A DNA stretch of 64,000 bases from Hyphomicrobiales bacterium (GCA_930633525.1 CAKNFP010000002.1:1736001-1800000); one strand, 5' to 3'; counted from the stretch's first letter, positions 8,515-18,071 are shown. The notes: generated from the sequence alone by a model not told the origin. Numbers and translations are program-made.

Positions 8515-9696
8515 TCACGCCGTTCTCTCGACGACTTGTCTTTTGATGTTTTCCGGAGCCGCCGGCGGGCTTCCGCCGCCTTGCCCGCTAACCCTTGCAG
8601 GCACCGGAACCGCCGTGCCGGTCTCCGGATGAAACAGGTGCAGCGCACCGGGCACAAGAGCGGCATGAAGATGGTCACCACGCGTAACCGGATGGCTCGA
8701 TGGGACACGGCAGCACAGCTCGATGCCGGCGTTGGTTATCGCATAGACGATGACGTCGGGGCCTGAGAGTTCAATCTGCGAGACGGTGACGGGAAAGGCG
8801 CCCGGCGCCTCGGAGGAGACCAGCGCGACCGCCTCGGTGCGCAGTCCGAGCTTCAGGGGCCGGCCCGCGACCGCGCCAAAATCTGCGGCGCCGTTGCCAA
8901 GCGGAAGAGCTTCGCCACGGCAAAGGAAGCAGAGTGCTGGGCTTGTCTCTATGCTCCCTTCAAGGAAGAGGGTTTCGCGCTCCCCGACAAAATTGGCCAC
9001 GAATACGTTGGCTGGACGGTGGTATATTTCAGACGGCGGCGCATATTGTTGCAATTTTCCTTTGTCGAATACAGCAATGCGCGACGACATAGACAGCGCT
9101 TCGGCCTGATCATGCGTGACATAGACGATTGTTGAGCCGATGGCTGCATGGAGAGCCTTGATGTCGTGACGCATGCGGATGCGTAGTCGCGCGTCGAGGT
9201 TCGACAGCGGTTCGTCGAGAAGAAAGACGCGTGGCTCGCGGATCATGGCCCGGCCGAGGGCCACACGTTGCTGCTGTCCGCCTGACAATTCGCGGGGGTA
9301 GCGATGCAAAAGGTCCGGCAGGCCGAGCGCATGGGCGACGGCGCCGATGCGGTTCTCGATCTCCTGTTCCGGGCGGCGGCGCCCGCGAGCCCGCAGAGGA
9401 AAGGCGAGGTTCTCGAATACGGTCATATGGGGATAGAGTGCGTAGTTCTGGAACACCATGGCGATGTCCCGGTCTTCAGGCCCGATATCGTTGACGATGC
9501 GATCACCAATGAGAATTTCGCCCTCGTCAGCCTCGATCAGCCCCGCGAGAAGCCCGAGTGTGGTCGACTTGCCGGAGCCGGACGGGCCGAGCAGCGAGAC
9601 GAACTCACCGGGCTCGACCTTGAGATCGAGGGCTGAAAGAGCCTCCGCGGAGCCGAAGCGCTTCGTCACGTTGCGAAACTGGACGGATGTGGTCAT
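8515..9696 (-). CDS. ABC transporter ATP-binding subunit, UgpC/MalK type
   Basis: A 393-residue ATPase with Walker [10 protein letters not shown] (about residues 38-46), signature [15 protein letters not shown], Walker B VFLLDEPLSNLDARLR and switch YVTHDQAEA. These are diagnostic of the CUT1 family MalK/UgpC group. The C-terminal half (about 240-380) has the OB-fold regulatory domain. The start is the ATG at 9696 (MTTSVQFRNV); residues upstream in the frame overlap the permease gene. It lies 5 bp after the permease gene and powers the same importer. Confidence 0.92.
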   Translation of the reverse strand: MTTSVQFRNVTKRFGSAEALSALDLKVEPGEFVSLLGPSGSGKSTTLGLLAGLIEADEGEILIGDRIVNDIGPEDRDIAMVFQNYALYPHMTVFENLAFPLRARGRRRPEQEIENRIGAVAHALGLPDLLHRYPRELSGGQQQRVALGRAMIREPRVFLLDEPLSNLDARLRIRMRHDIKALHAAIGSTIVYVTHDQAEALSMSSRIAVFDKGKLQQYAPPSEIYHRPANVFVANFVGERETLFLEGSIETSPALCFLCRGEALPLGNGAADFGAVAGRPLKLGLRTEAVALVSSEAPGAFPVTVSQIELSGPDVIVYAITNAGIELCCRVPSSHPVTRGDHLHAALVPGALHLFHPETGTAVPVPARVSGQGGGSPPAAPENIKRQVVERTA

Positions 9697-9701
9697 GACG
9701 C

Positions 9702-10565
9702 TCAGCTCTTGACGCCGCCGCTCGTCATTCCGCCCAGAAAGAAGCGCTGGAAGGCAATGAACACGACGATGACGGGAATGGTGGAGAGGATGGCGGAGGC
9801 GGTGAGCGGCCCCCATTCACGGCCGTAAAAGCCGAGATAGCCATAGATGGCGACCGGGAGTGTTCTCACCGCATCGGACGATGTCATTGCCACGGCGACG
9901 ACGAAGTCGTTCCAGGCGAATGTGATGACGAACAGGCCGGCGGCGACGAGGCCCGGGCCCGACAAGGGCAGAATGACCTTGCGCAAGGTCGCGAAACGCG
10001 AATAGCCATCGACCCGCGCCGCATATTCGAGCTCGATCGGGATGGTGAGAAAATATCCATAGAGAACCCAGACGGCTATCGGCAATTGATAGGCCGTGTA
10101 GAGGAGCGCGAGGCCGGTCAAGCTGTCGAGAAGCCCGAGCTGCGCGAGGAAGGTGAAAGTGGGAACCAACAGGGATGGCAGCGGTATGCTCATCAGCGCG
10201 ACGATCGCCAGCAGCAGCATGTTGCTGCCCCGAAACTTGATCCGCGCCATGGCATAGGCCGCAAGGCTGCCAAAGGCGAGGCAGCCGAGAACCGTCGCTA
10301 TCGATAGTATCACACTGTTGAACATGTAGCGCTCGATGCCGGTTCGAAACAGAAGCGCGTAGTGTTCAAGTGTCGGATTGGCAGGTAGCAGTGTCGGTGG
10401 AAACAGCGCGAGTTCGGATGTGGTCTTGAAAGACGTTGATAGTCCCCAAAGTACGGGAAACAATGTGACAAGCGCTATCGCGACATTGATGGAGCGGCGC
10501 ACCAGCAGTCGTGTCCGCTGGCGGCGTTTCCAAAGGGGGGTCGTAACCTTTGTTGCAACCGGCAT
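9702..10565 (-). CDS. ABC transporter permease, MalG/UgpE type
   Basis: A 287-residue inner-membrane protein with about six helices. The first is near residues 28-48 (INVAIALVTLFPVLWGLSTSF). The coupling loop EYAARVDGYSRFATLRKVILPLSGPG is the EAA motif of CUT1 permeases. The C-terminus RFFLGGMTSGGVKS is typical of MalG-like proteins. Start and upstream stop overlap by one base (TAATG), so translation follows the MalF-type gene. Confidence 0.92.
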   Translation of the reverse strand: MPVATKVTTPLWKRRQRTRLLVRRSINVAIALVTLFPVLWGLSTSFKTTSELALFPPTLLPANPTLEHYALLFRTGIERYMFNSVILSIATVLGCLAFGSLAAYAMARIKFRGSNMLLLAIVALMSIPLPSLLVPTFTFLAQLGLLDSLTGLALLYTAYQLPIAVWVLYGYFLTIPIELEYAARVDGYSRFATLRKVILPLSGPGLVAAGLFVITFAWNDFVVAVAMTSSDAVRTLPVAIYGYLGFYGREWGPLTASAILSTIPVIVVFIAFQRFFLGGMTSGGVKS

Positions 10566-11512
10566 TACGGTGCACTCCTGCGGCGTTCACGGAACAGCGC
10601 GACATTGATGCCAATCAGCACGATGTTGAACAGGAACACGAGAATGGCGAGTGCGTTGGCTTCGCCGATGCGTGCGTCGAGAAAGCCGAGCCGGTACATC
10701 GCAAGGCCCATCGTCTGTGTCGCGCCATTCGGGCCGCCGCCGGTCAACACCAGCGCAAAGGTCAGAACATTGACGAAATGGATGAGCAGGCGCACCACGG
10801 CGATGAGGATTGGAATGCGCATAAGCGGCAGCGTGATATGGCGGAAGCGGTACCATGTACTCGCACCATCGACACGGGCCGCGGCGTGCAATTGCGGTGG
10901 AATGCTCTTCAATCCGGCAAGGAGCAGGATCATGGCGAAGGCGCTGTCACGCCAGCCCGCATTGAAGATCAGCGCGCCCATCGCTGCCTTGGGATCGGCC
11001 AGAATCGTCGCGTCACCAAGCCCGAAAGGGCCGAGCGCTGCTGCAACCAGTCCTGAATCGGTGGAGAATATCCAGCGTAGCAGGAGGGAGCCTACGAGCA
11101 TCGAGATAACGTAGGGCACCAGCGCTGCGGCGCGTGCGAAGATATTCCACCGCGTGTCCTGCTCCAGATAGAGGGCAAGGCCCAGACCGACGGAAAGCGT
11201 CAGGACCAGTGCGCCGACGGCAAAGACCGCCGTGGCGGCAAGACTTGCCAAGACCATCGGTGACGTCAGAACGCGCCAGTAGTTGTCAAAGCCCCGGAAG
11301 GACGTTAACTCGAAGTAGTCGACGCGGTGCAGGCTATAGTAAAAGCCGATCACCAGCGGTGTAACCACGAATAGAATTTCGAGCACAACCAACGGTATGA
11401 TGAAGCCGTAGGCGCGTATCTCGTCGGTGGAGACAAACCGCCGCCGCCGTGGAATTGCGAGCGGCTGGGATGGTCGGTTGCTCCAATAATCTGCCGTCTC
11501 TGGCAGGGCCAT
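10565..11512 (-). CDS. ABC transporter permease, MalF/UgpA type
   Basis: A 315-residue polytopic protein. A basic N-terminus (IPRRRR) precedes the first helix (about residues 33-53, AYGFIIPLVVLEILFVVTPL). The coupling loop is AAARVDGASTWYRFRHITLPLMRIP. It is the first gene of the four-gene sugar cassette (permease, permease, ATPase, binding protein) and is divergent from an SDR gene. The 226-bp region between them must hold the cassette promoter; I found no convincing operator there. Confidence 0.92.
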   Translation of the reverse strand: MALPETADYWSNRPSQPLAIPRRRRFVSTDEIRAYGFIIPLVVLEILFVVTPLVIGFYYSLHRVDYFELTSFRGFDNYWRVLTSPMVLASLAATAVFAVGALVLTLSVGLGLALYLEQDTRWNIFARAAALVPYVISMLVGSLLLRWIFSTDSGLVAAALGPFGLGDATILADPKAAMGALIFNAGWRDSAFAMILLLAGLKSIPPQLHAAARVDGASTWYRFRHITLPLMRIPILIAVVRLLIHFVNVLTFALVLTGGGPNGATQTMGLAMYRLGFLDARIGEANALAILVFLFNIVLIGINVALFRERRRSAP

Positions 11513-11738
11513 CGGACGTTCCCCTTATCGTTTCGATGAGAGTGCTGCGAGGCTGGCGGGGTTGCAATGACGGTTTGCTGCAAAACACATGGCCCTGGAG
11601 GCGGGCGATCGGACAGCCGTCGCGCGGCCCTCGGGCTTTGTCGCGATTGAACAAGGTTCCGTTCCATCATCACGGCTATCGTTCGTACCATCCGCAATAA
11701 AGGCGCCCGCTTGGGCGTTGGGCTGGGAGCAAGTATCG

Positions 11739-12518
11739 ATGAGACCTGTCGCCATTGTCACCGCCGGTAGCCACGGGATCGGTGCGGGCATCTGCCCAGT
11801 CCTTGGCCGAAATGGATGGGATGTTGCCGTGAACTACAATACGTCCCGCGCGGCGGCCGAGGAGGTTGCGGCCGCCGTTCGTGATGCGGGCGGCCGGGCC
11901 ATCGCCGTCCAGGCCGATGTGACCGATGAGGCTGCCGTCGTCGCCATGTTCCGGCAGGTGGATGCCGAGCTCGGCCCGGTCGCCGGCCTCGTCAATAACG
12001 CTGGTGGTGGGAAGATCGTTCTTGGACCGGATGGCGCGCGCGTCGAGGAGGCGACCGTTGTCCAGATGCACGCCATCATGGCGCTCAACGTGGTGTCCAC
12101 CATGCTCTGCACCCGCGAGGCGGTGCGCCGGATGTCGACCCGCCATGGCGGCAAGGGCGGTTCGATCGTGAACATCTCCTCGGATTGCGCCCGGCGCGGC
12201 GGGCCCACAAGCCGTAAGGCAACGGCGGAGGGGTTGGTGCTTTATGCGGCCGCGAAGGCGGCGGTGGACGGCTTCACGCTCAATGCGGCCGTGGAGGTCG
12301 GGGGCGAGGGCATTCGCATCAATGCGGTGAGACCGGCAACCGTCATGACGCCGGCTCATGATGTGGATGGACCGGGCCACTATGAGCGCATGGGACGGAT
12401 CATTCCGATGGGGCGTCCAGGCCGTCCGGAGGAAATCGCCGAGGTCGTCCTGTTTCTCTTGTCCGAGCGGTCGTCTTTCGTGACCGGCGCCTTCATCGAC
12501 GCCACCGGCGGTCGCTGA
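11739..12518 (+). CDS. Short-chain dehydrogenase/reductase
   Basis: A 259-residue classical SDR. The cofactor motif is a variant TAGSHGIG near residue 8. NNAGG, the catalytic Ser in VNISSD and the YAAAK Tyr-Lys pair follow in order, ending in the usual FVTGAFIDATGGR. The frame is open further upstream (to 11589), but the Rossmann fold starts right after the ATG at 11739, so I used that start. It is divergent from the sugar ABC cassette and ends 4 bp before the stop of a convergent gene. It may oxidise the sugar or polyol brought in by that cassette; the substrate is unknown. Confidence 0.87.
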   Translation: MRPVAIVTAGSHGIGAGICPVLGRNGWDVAVNYNTSRAAAEEVAAAVRDAGGRAIAVQADVTDEAAVVAMFRQVDAELGPVAGLVNNAGGGKIVLGPDGARVEEATVVQMHAIMALNVVSTMLCTREAVRRMSTRHGGKGGSIVNISSDCARRGGPTSRKATAEGLVLYAAAKAAVDGFTLNAAVEVGGEGIRINAVRPATVMTPAHDVDGPGHYERMGRIIPMGRPGRPEEIAEVVLFLLSERSSFVTGAFIDATGGR

Positions 12519-12522
12519 GTCT

Positions 12523-13407
12523 TCACTCTTCGCCTGCATCTTTGATCCGGGCGAGCGTGTGGAGGCAGGCGCGGACGCGATCATGCAGATCGGCCATGAC
12601 AGGGTCCGCGATGTCGCGGCTGGCATGAAAGCGTGGCGTCCAGCCGAGCATCAGGGCGAATTCAATGCCGAGTTCCTGGCCGAGGACACGCTCCAGCCGG
12701 AAATAGCGTGCGAGGTTGGGGCAGGCCGTGCCGGCGACATAGGCTTCCATGACCCCGCGCGAGATGCCCGTGGCCTCGGCGATATCGCCGATGGAGCGGC
12801 CAACACCGCCGTTCAGCATGCGTTTCAACCGGTAGCTCAGCCTTGCGGCGATGGCTGTCGGCGTGATGTCCTGCGCATGCAGGCTGTGCGCGAATTCAGG
12901 CAGCGTGTCGGCCGCGCGCGCGGTCGCCGCGCCGGATTGCGGCCTGGCGGGTTTTGATCCTGGTGACGTTGTGCGGTGCAATTTCGTCAACGCTTGGTCA
13001 GCGCGAAGGAGCGCTGTCTCCAGCGCATTGAGATCAAGGGCCTCCGGCGGGTCATTGCCGATGCGTGGCGTCCATCCCAGCATACGGTTGAGGTCCATGG
13101 CGACCTCCGGTCCCATGACGACCACGAGCCTCTTGTATTTGGCCAGGTTTGGACATGCTGTTCCGCGCACATAGGCCTTCAGCGTGCGTACGTCGATCAG
13201 GGTGCGTGCCGAAATCTCGGCATAGCTCCAGCGCCGTCCTGGACCCACGAGGTCGCGCAGCCTGCTGGACAAGCGCTCCGTTACCTCGGCAGGAGTGATG
13301 GCGCGTGCTGGCATGCCATCGGGTACGATACCGGCCATGGGCTTCAGGCGCTTGGGCGGAGGCCAGGCAGCAGGCGCCTCATGAACAACGTCGGCGAAAG
13401 ACGACAT
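12523..13407 (-). CDS. Uncharacterised protein with an internally duplicated HTH-like domain
   Basis: I do not recognise this 294-residue protein as a named family. It consists of two copies of one module: residues about 37-115 (ITPAEVTERLSSRL ... GTACPNLAKY ... MLGWTPR) and about 181-259 (ITPTAIAARLSYRL ... GTACPNLARY ... MLGWTPR). Each is followed by a charged helix. Each copy contains a helix-turn-helix-like stretch (SYAEISARTLIDVRTLKAYV and SIGDIAEATGISRGVMEAYV) resembling an XRE repressor fold. The ATG at 13407 follows a strong GGAGGAGG site and is preferred to upstream in-frame starts. It is the last gene of sugar-acid locus A and may be a DNA-binding regulator able to contact two half-sites within one chain. 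Confidence 0.7.
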   Translation of the reverse strand: MSSFADVVHEAPAAWPPPKRLKPMAGIVPDGMPARAITPAEVTERLSSRLRDLVGPGRRWSYAEISARTLIDVRTLKAYVRGTACPNLAKYKRLVVVMGPEVAMDLNRMLGWTPRIGNDPPEALDLNALETALLRADQALTKLHRTTSPGSKPARPQSGAATARAADTLPEFAHSLHAQDITPTAIAARLSYRLKRMLNGGVGRSIGDIAEATGISRGVMEAYVAGTACPNLARYFRLERVLGQELGIEFALMLGWTPRFHASRDIADPVMADLHDRVRACLHTLARIKDAGEE

Positions 13408-13430
13408 CAATGGCCTCCTCCCGTGTTCTT

Positions 13431-14312
13431 CTATCCAGGCACGATGCGCTCGATCGTTTCGGGCGTCCATCGCCATTCCGCGACGAAGTCGAGCTCCTGG
13501 CGTGCCTTGTCAGGCGTGAAGACGGCCTGTCCGGGATGCCAGCCGGCAAGCCTTGGAAGCTCACCGTAGACTGTGGCGAGCGTTGTCTCCGCCCCAGCCA
13601 GGGCGAAGGGCCATGGGGCGGCGATATTGTAGAGCGCAAATCCTCGCTGCCCGTGATGTTCGATGGCAAGCCGGCAGGCGCGCGCGGCATCGCGTACATC
13701 GACATAGGCCCATTGGCTTTTGGCTGCCTGCGCCGGGTCTCCGAGGCGTCTAGCGGTGTGTTCGGCGAACCGCGCGGCGGCCCAGATCACGGGGAAGCGC
13801 AGCGCCGTAACAGCGAGATTGGAGCGCCCTGCGACCATCGCACAGATCTGCTCGCCAACGAGCTTGCTCAGCGCATAGCCTTCGCGCGGGCGGCAGGGGT
13901 GGGTCTCGTCGACAGGGAGCCTGTCAGGCGGGATGATCTGCGGCGCATAGGCAAGCCCCAGCGCCGACTGGCTTGAGGCATAGACGAAGCGGCCGAGGCC
14001 GGCCGCTTCCGCCGCGAGCAGAATGTTCGTCGTGGCCGAGACGTTGCCCGTGAAGACAATGTCCTCGCGGGCAGCCTGCGGCGTCGCGTAGGCGGCGCAA
14101 TGGACGACGGCGTCGATGCCGGCCAGCAAATGCTCCAGCCGCTCGCGGTCGCTGAGATCGTCCACTACGGGTCGCACGCCATCCGGCACAGGGCCGGTGA
14201 CGCGATCCAGGGCGATCACCCGATGACCTGCAGCATGCAGGCCGGCGACCACCGCGCGGCCAAGCAATCCGGCCGCGCCCGTAACGAGGATGCTGCGGAG
14301 CTTCGCTGTCAT
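13431..14312 (-). CDS. NAD-dependent epimerase/dehydratase family, uronate dehydrogenase-like
   Basis: A 293-residue extended SDR. The Rossmann motif is VTGAAGLLGRAV (residues 10-21), with NAD-binding Asp in IALDRV, DAVVHCAAYATP, the catalytic Tyr/Lys in EGYALSKLVGEQ and LRFPVIWAA. Size and placement next to a glucarate-dehydratase-like gene suggest a uronate/aldose dehydrogenase giving an aldarolactone rather than a nucleotide-sugar epimerase. It is co-transcribed with the RraA-like gene 3 bp upstream. The substrate is an inference. A paralogue lies at 42626-43534 in locus B. Confidence 0.82.
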   Translation of the reverse strand: MTAKLRSILVTGAAGLLGRAVVAGLHAAGHRVIALDRVTGPVPDGVRPVVDDLSDRERLEHLLAGIDAVVHCAAYATPQAAREDIVFTGNVSATTNILLAAEAAGLGRFVYASSQSALGLAYAPQIIPPDRLPVDETHPCRPREGYALSKLVGEQICAMVAGRSNLAVTALRFPVIWAAARFAEHTARRLGDPAQAAKSQWAYVDVRDAARACRLAIEHHGQRGFALYNIAAPWPFALAGAETTLATVYGELPRLAGWHPGQAVFTPDKARQELDFVAEWRWTPETIERIVPG

Positions 14313-14315
14313 CGC

Positions 14316-14981
14316 TCAGAACTTGCCGAACTTCTTGTAGAGATCGGCCAGGGACGTATCGTCCTGGATGGCGTCACGGATACGGTTCTCCTTGGAGCAG
14401 ACTTCCTCGGAGCGTTGGAGAACTTCCAGCGTCAACTCGCGAGGAATAATCACGACACCATCCTCGTCGCCGAAGACATAGTCGCCGAAATTCACGCGAA
14501 CACCCCCGATGGACACCGGGCAGCCGAAGTCGACGATGTTGAAACGGCCAACCGCGTCGCCGGGAATGCAGTATTTGTGGAAGATCGGGAAGCCGGCGCG
14601 CCGGATGTAGGCTGTGTCACGGATGCCGCCGTCAACGACGGCGCCGACGCAACCCCGCCGCACGGCGCCGGCGCTCCATAATTCACCCCATACGCCCGTC
14701 TCCTCGTCCCCCATGGTATCGTAGCAGGCCACGACATTCGGCAGGAAGCTGTCGATGACACGCGGACCCATCCGCTTGCTCTGGTCGCGGGTTGAATTGG
14801 ACGTGCCGACGATCGTGAAAGCTGGGCCTGCGACCATCTGGCGATGATCCAGCGGCCGGATCGAGTGATGCACGAACTGAAACCGTAGTTCGTAGGAATC
14901 GAGCACGTCGCAGACGGCCGGCGTGTACAGGCGCTTGAAGCGCTCGGCGATGGAAGGCCAATCGTGATTGTCGAGCTGCAT
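14316..14981 (-). CDS. RraA-family protein, probable 4-hydroxy-4-methyl-2-oxoglutarate-type aldolase
   Basis: A 221-residue RraA/HMG-aldolase family member. It has VAGPAFTIVGT, GELWSAGAVRRGCVGAVVDGGIRD (the RD pair binds pyruvate and metal in characterised aldolases) and GDYVFGDEDGVVIIP. Class II pyruvate aldolases of this family cleave 4-hydroxy-2-oxo acids to pyruvate and another 2-oxo acid. Next to a glucarate-dehydratase-like enzyme it is well placed to split the keto-deoxy sugar acid. The true RNase E inhibitor RraA is shorter and is not found in such operons. A paralogue lies at 50444-51196. Confidence 0.85.
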   Translation of the reverse strand: MQLDNHDWPSIAERFKRLYTPAVCDVLDSYELRFQFVHHSIRPLDHRQMVAGPAFTIVGTSNSTRDQSKRMGPRVIDSFLPNVVACYDTMGDEETGVWGELWSAGAVRRGCVGAVVDGGIRDTAYIRRAGFPIFHKYCIPGDAVGRFNIVDFGCPVSIGGVRVNFGDYVFGDEDGVVIIPRELTLEVLQRSEEVCSKENRIRDAIQDDTSLADLYKKFGKF

Positions 14982-15005
14982 TGTCCGAATCTTTCTCGTG
15001 AAACG

Positions 15006-16220
15006 TTACCAGGCAGGGCTGTGCGGCGACCAGCCGGGGCGAGCGCTGTCGGCCAGATTGGGGTTGAGGTAGCGGTCATTGGCGGCGCCTGACGTGGCCA
15101 AAGTTCCATATTTGATAAGCTTTTCCTCGTCGATCTCGACACCGAGACCTGGCCCGTCCGGGGGTATGACCACTCCATTGCGCGGCTCTATCTTCCCCCC
15201 CACGATGATATCGTCGGCGAGATGAAGGTTCATGCAGTCTATCGCGAGCTTCATGTGGGGCATGGCGCTCGCCACATGGATCATCGCGGCCCAGGCGACG
15301 CCGAGTTCGGCGCTCGAATGCATGCCGAGATCGATGCCCGTGGCGTGACACATGCGGTCGGCCGCCATCGTGGCGCGCACGCCGCCCCAGTACCAGATGT
15401 CGCTCAATACAACATCCACCGCACCGAGTTGCGTGGCCGGATGGAACTCCTCAAACTGCGTCACGCACATGTTTGTCGCAAGTGGCGTCGTCACCGACTT
15501 GCGGACTTGAGCCATTGCTGCCGCATTCCAGCAAGGATCTTCATAGTATTCGAGATCGATAGCGTCGAGCTGCCGGCCAATACGTATCGCCGTTACAGGT
15601 GTCCAGCATCCCTGTGGGTCGAACCTCAGCCGCATGTCACGGCCAAATGTTTCACGCAAGGCATACAGGACATCGCGATCGGTCTCAGGCGGGAAGTAGC
15701 CTCCCTTGAGTTTCAGGGCCGAGAAGCCGTGGGTCGCCACCTGCGCCTTGGCGAAATCTACGAGTTCATCCACGGAGTGGATCTTGCCGTGTCCTTGTGT
15801 ATTCGCATGCCTGTAGAAGAGATACGAGGCGACAGGCACTTCATTGTGGATCTTGCCACCCAGGATGCGATGCAGCGGCTCACCTGTCGCCTTGCCGACG
15901 AGATCGAGACAGGCGATCTCGAGCCCGGCCATCAGCGGTTCCGGCTTCTGCCAGGGATAATAGTTCCAGTGCTTGATACGGTTGATCAGGCGCGTCGACT
16001 CCCAAGGGCTGGCGCCCTTGAAGATGTTCTCGAACATCCGGAAGGTATCGGCCTTGTAGCGAGCCGACGTCTCGCCGTATCCGATAAGCCCGTTTTCAGC
16101 GACAATCTTGATGAGCACGCGCGGATAGGCGCCGAGCGAACCATAACAGGTCAGGATCGGGGCCTCGACCGGTACGGTGACGGGTATACACTCGATCGAT
16201 TCAATTCTCAGGGAGCTCAC
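15006..16220 (-). CDS. Enolase-superfamily sugar-acid dehydratase, glucarate dehydratase-like
   Basis: A 404-residue mandelate racemase/muconate lactonizing enzyme family protein. The acid/base KxK is at K170/K172 (ALKLKGG). Metal ligands fit D201 (FDPQG), E227 (YYEDP) and N250 (LATNM). The Asp-His dyad is D274 (LSDIWYWGG) and H301 (GMHSSAELG). An Asn as third ligand together with the KxK and His-Asp pair is the signature of the glucarate dehydratase subgroup, so dehydration of a hexarate or related acid to a 2-keto-3-deoxy acid is likely. The exact stereochemistry cannot be read. It lies between the SDR and the RraA-like aldolase in locus A. Confidence 0.87.
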   Translation of the reverse strand: MSSLRIESIECIPVTVPVEAPILTCYGSLGAYPRVLIKIVAENGLIGYGETSARYKADTFRMFENIFKGASPWESTRLINRIKHWNYYPWQKPEPLMAGLEIACLDLVGKATGEPLHRILGGKIHNEVPVASYLFYRHANTQGHGKIHSVDELVDFAKAQVATHGFSALKLKGGYFPPETDRDVLYALRETFGRDMRLRFDPQGCWTPVTAIRIGRQLDAIDLEYYEDPCWNAAAMAQVRKSVTTPLATNMCVTQFEEFHPATQLGAVDVVLSDIWYWGGVRATMAADRMCHATGIDLGMHSSAELGVAWAAMIHVASAMPHMKLAIDCMNLHLADDIIVGGKIEPRNGVVIPPDGPGLGVEIDEEKLIKYGTLATSGAANDRYLNPNLADSARPGWSPHSPAW

Positions 16221-16257
16221 AGCAGCATCCTCATTGCTGGATCTTCACGCAGCAGCC

Positions 16258-17016
16258 TCAATCCATATGCAGGCCGCCGTTCACATCGATGAGTTCGCCC
16301 GTGATGTAGCGGGCGCCCTCCGATGCGAGGAACACGACGGCGGGGGCGATATCGTCGGGGACGCCCCTACGCGCCAAGGGGATCGTCGCGCGCAGCACTT
16401 CTGGATCGTTGGACAGTTCAAAATCCTTGGAGAACGCTGTGCCGATGACCGAGCCGGGCGCCACGCCGTTGCAGTTGATGTTCCAGGGCGCGAATTCGTG
16501 CGCGGCCGCCATCGTCATCGTCCAGACTGCGCCCTTCGATGATGTGTAGTGCGCATAGGGCAGACGCCCCCCGGTTTTGCCTGAGATGGAGCAGAGGTTG
16601 ATGATCCTGCCCCAGTTCTGGGCCTTCATGGACGGCACGGCCGCCTGCATGCACCAGAGCTTGCCCTTGACGTTCACGCCATAGAGCCGGTCGAACTCCG
16701 CGTCGGTGATCTCCTCGATCTTGGCGAGGCCGACCACACCGGCATTGTTGACGAGCACATCGATCTGGCCGTGCTTGCGTGTGGCTGTCCCGACCACGTC
16801 GAAGACTGCGTCGCGTCTGGCGACATCAAGCCCATAGGCGTCCGCTTCGCCGCCGGCCGCGCGGATCTCGCCGGCCGTGCGCTCCGCCGCGTCGGCGTCG
16901 ATATCGGTCGCGACGACGCGCGATCCCTCCGCGCCGAAGTGCCGCGCGATAGAACGGCCAATGCCGCCGCCGGCACCCGTGATGAAGACGACACGCCCCT
17001 CTAAACCGTTGTCCAT
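16258..17016 (-). CDS. Short-chain dehydrogenase/reductase (sugar-acid locus A)
   Basis: A 252-residue classical SDR with TGAGGGIG (residues 14-21), an NAD-preferring Asp in VVATDIDADA, NNAGVVG, catalytic Ser in CSISGKTGG, YTSSK, and the C-terminal YITGELIDVNGGLHMD. The Asp after the second strand favours NAD, fitting an oxidative catabolic role. Its start overlaps the end of the DppF-type gene by 16 bp, so it belongs to the transporter operon. A likely role is oxidation of the imported sugar or sugar acid before dehydration. Confidence 0.88.
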   Translation of the reverse strand: MDNGLEGRVVFITGAGGGIGRSIARHFGAEGSRVVATDIDADAAERTAGEIRAAGGEADAYGLDVARRDAVFDVVGTATRKHGQIDVLVNNAGVVGLAKIEEITDAEFDRLYGVNVKGKLWCMQAAVPSMKAQNWGRIINLCSISGKTGGRLPYAHYTSSKGAVWTMTMAAAHEFAPWNINCNGVAPGSVIGTAFSKDFELSNDPEVLRATIPLARRGVPDDIAPAVVFLASEGARYITGELIDVNGGLHMD

Positions 17017-18071
17017 AACTTCGTTCCTTCCTGGGAAATGGCGGGCTGCGCGAATGGGATCGCGGGACTGGTGGCCGCGATCTCTTCGGCGTGATGACAG
17101 GCGACCTCGCCGCTGCCGGCGATGCGACGCAGGGCCGGTGCCTCGGTGCGGCAGCGGTCGCTGGCAAAGGGGCAGCGGGGATGGAAATGACAGCCGGATG
17201 GCGGATTGGCCGGGTCGGCGACCTCGCCCGCCAGGCGAATGCGGCGCGCATGGGCGGATTTCGGTCGGTGGACGTCAGGCACGGCCGAAAGCAGAGCCCG
17301 GCTGTAGGGGTGCAGTGGCTGTCGGAAGATGTCCGCTGTCTGGGCGATTTCGACGATGCGGCCGACGTACATGACGGCGACCCGGGATGCGATGCGCCGG
17401 ACAACACTCATGTCATGTGAGATGAACAGATAGGTCAAACCAAGGCTCGACTGCAGCTCGACCAGAAGATTGAGGATCTGCGCGCGAATGGAGACATCGA
17501 GTGCCGAGACGGCCTCGTCGGCAACGAGGAGGCGCGGCCGGGTCGCGATGGCGCGGGCGATGCCGATGCGCTGGCGCTCGCCGCCGGAGAAGGCATGGGG
17601 ATAGCGGTCGATGTATTCGGGCCTGAGGCCGACCTGCGCGAGGAGCTGGCCGACGCGCTCGCGCAGATCCGCGCCTCTGGCCAAGCCGAAGTTGCGCAAC
17701 GGCTCGCCCACGATGTCGATGACCCGCATGCGTGGATTGAGGGAGGACTGTGGATCCTGGAAGACGAGGCGGATCTCGCTGAACATGGCGCGGCGTGCCG
17801 CAGGATCCGCCTGGACGAGATCCACCGTCTGTCCATCCGCGCGGCGATAGCGGGCCGAGCCGGCTGTCGGACGGTAGGCGCCGACGAGCGCCCGGCCAGT
17901 CGTCGACTTTCCGCAGCCGGACTCGCCGACAAGACCAAGGGTCTCGCCCTCTATAAGGTCGAATGAGATGCCATCGACCGCACGGACGGTCGTCGTCTCG
18001 CGCTTCAGAAAACCCTTGCGGCGGTGAAAATGCTGCTGCAGGTCGTGGACGGACAGGATGGGTTCAGCCAT
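17001..18071 (-). CDS. Peptide/sugar-acid ABC transporter ATP-binding protein, DppF/OppF type
   Basis: A 356-residue ATPase: Walker [13 protein letters not shown]-loop [14 protein letters not shown], signature [15 protein letters not shown], Walker [13 protein letters not shown] and the oligopeptide-family C-terminal Cys cluster ([14 protein letters not shown]). The start is the ATG at 18071, which overlaps the end of the DppD-type gene by 8 bp; upstream residues in the frame lie inside that gene. It pairs with the DppD-type subunit as the cytoplasmic motor. Confidence 0.92.
   Translation of the reverse strand: MAEPILSVHDLQQHFHRRKGFLKRETTTVRAVDGISFDLIEGETLGLVGESGCGKSTTGRALVGAYRPTAGSARYRRADGQTVDLVQADPAARRAMFSEIRLVFQDPQSSLNPRMRVIDIVGEPLRNFGLARGADLRERVGQLLAQVGLRPEYIDRYPHAFSGGERQRIGIARAIATRPRLLVADEAVSALDVSIRAQILNLLVELQSSLGLTYLFISHDMSVVRRIASRVAVMYVGRIVEIAQTADIFRQPLHPYSRALLSAVPDVHRPKSAHARRIRLAGEVADPANPPSGCHFHPRCPFASDRCRTEAPALRRIAGSGEVACHHAEEIAATSPAIPFAQPAISQEGTKLWTTV

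Noticed and set aside
14316..14981. RNase E inhibitor RraA
   Set aside because: The family name suggests it, but length, RD motif and operon context fit the aldolase branch.
15222..16292. Plus-strand open frame of 356 codons opposite the glucarate-dehydratase-like gene
   Set aside because: Antisense shadow; all catalytic residues of the enolase superfamily are on the minus strand.
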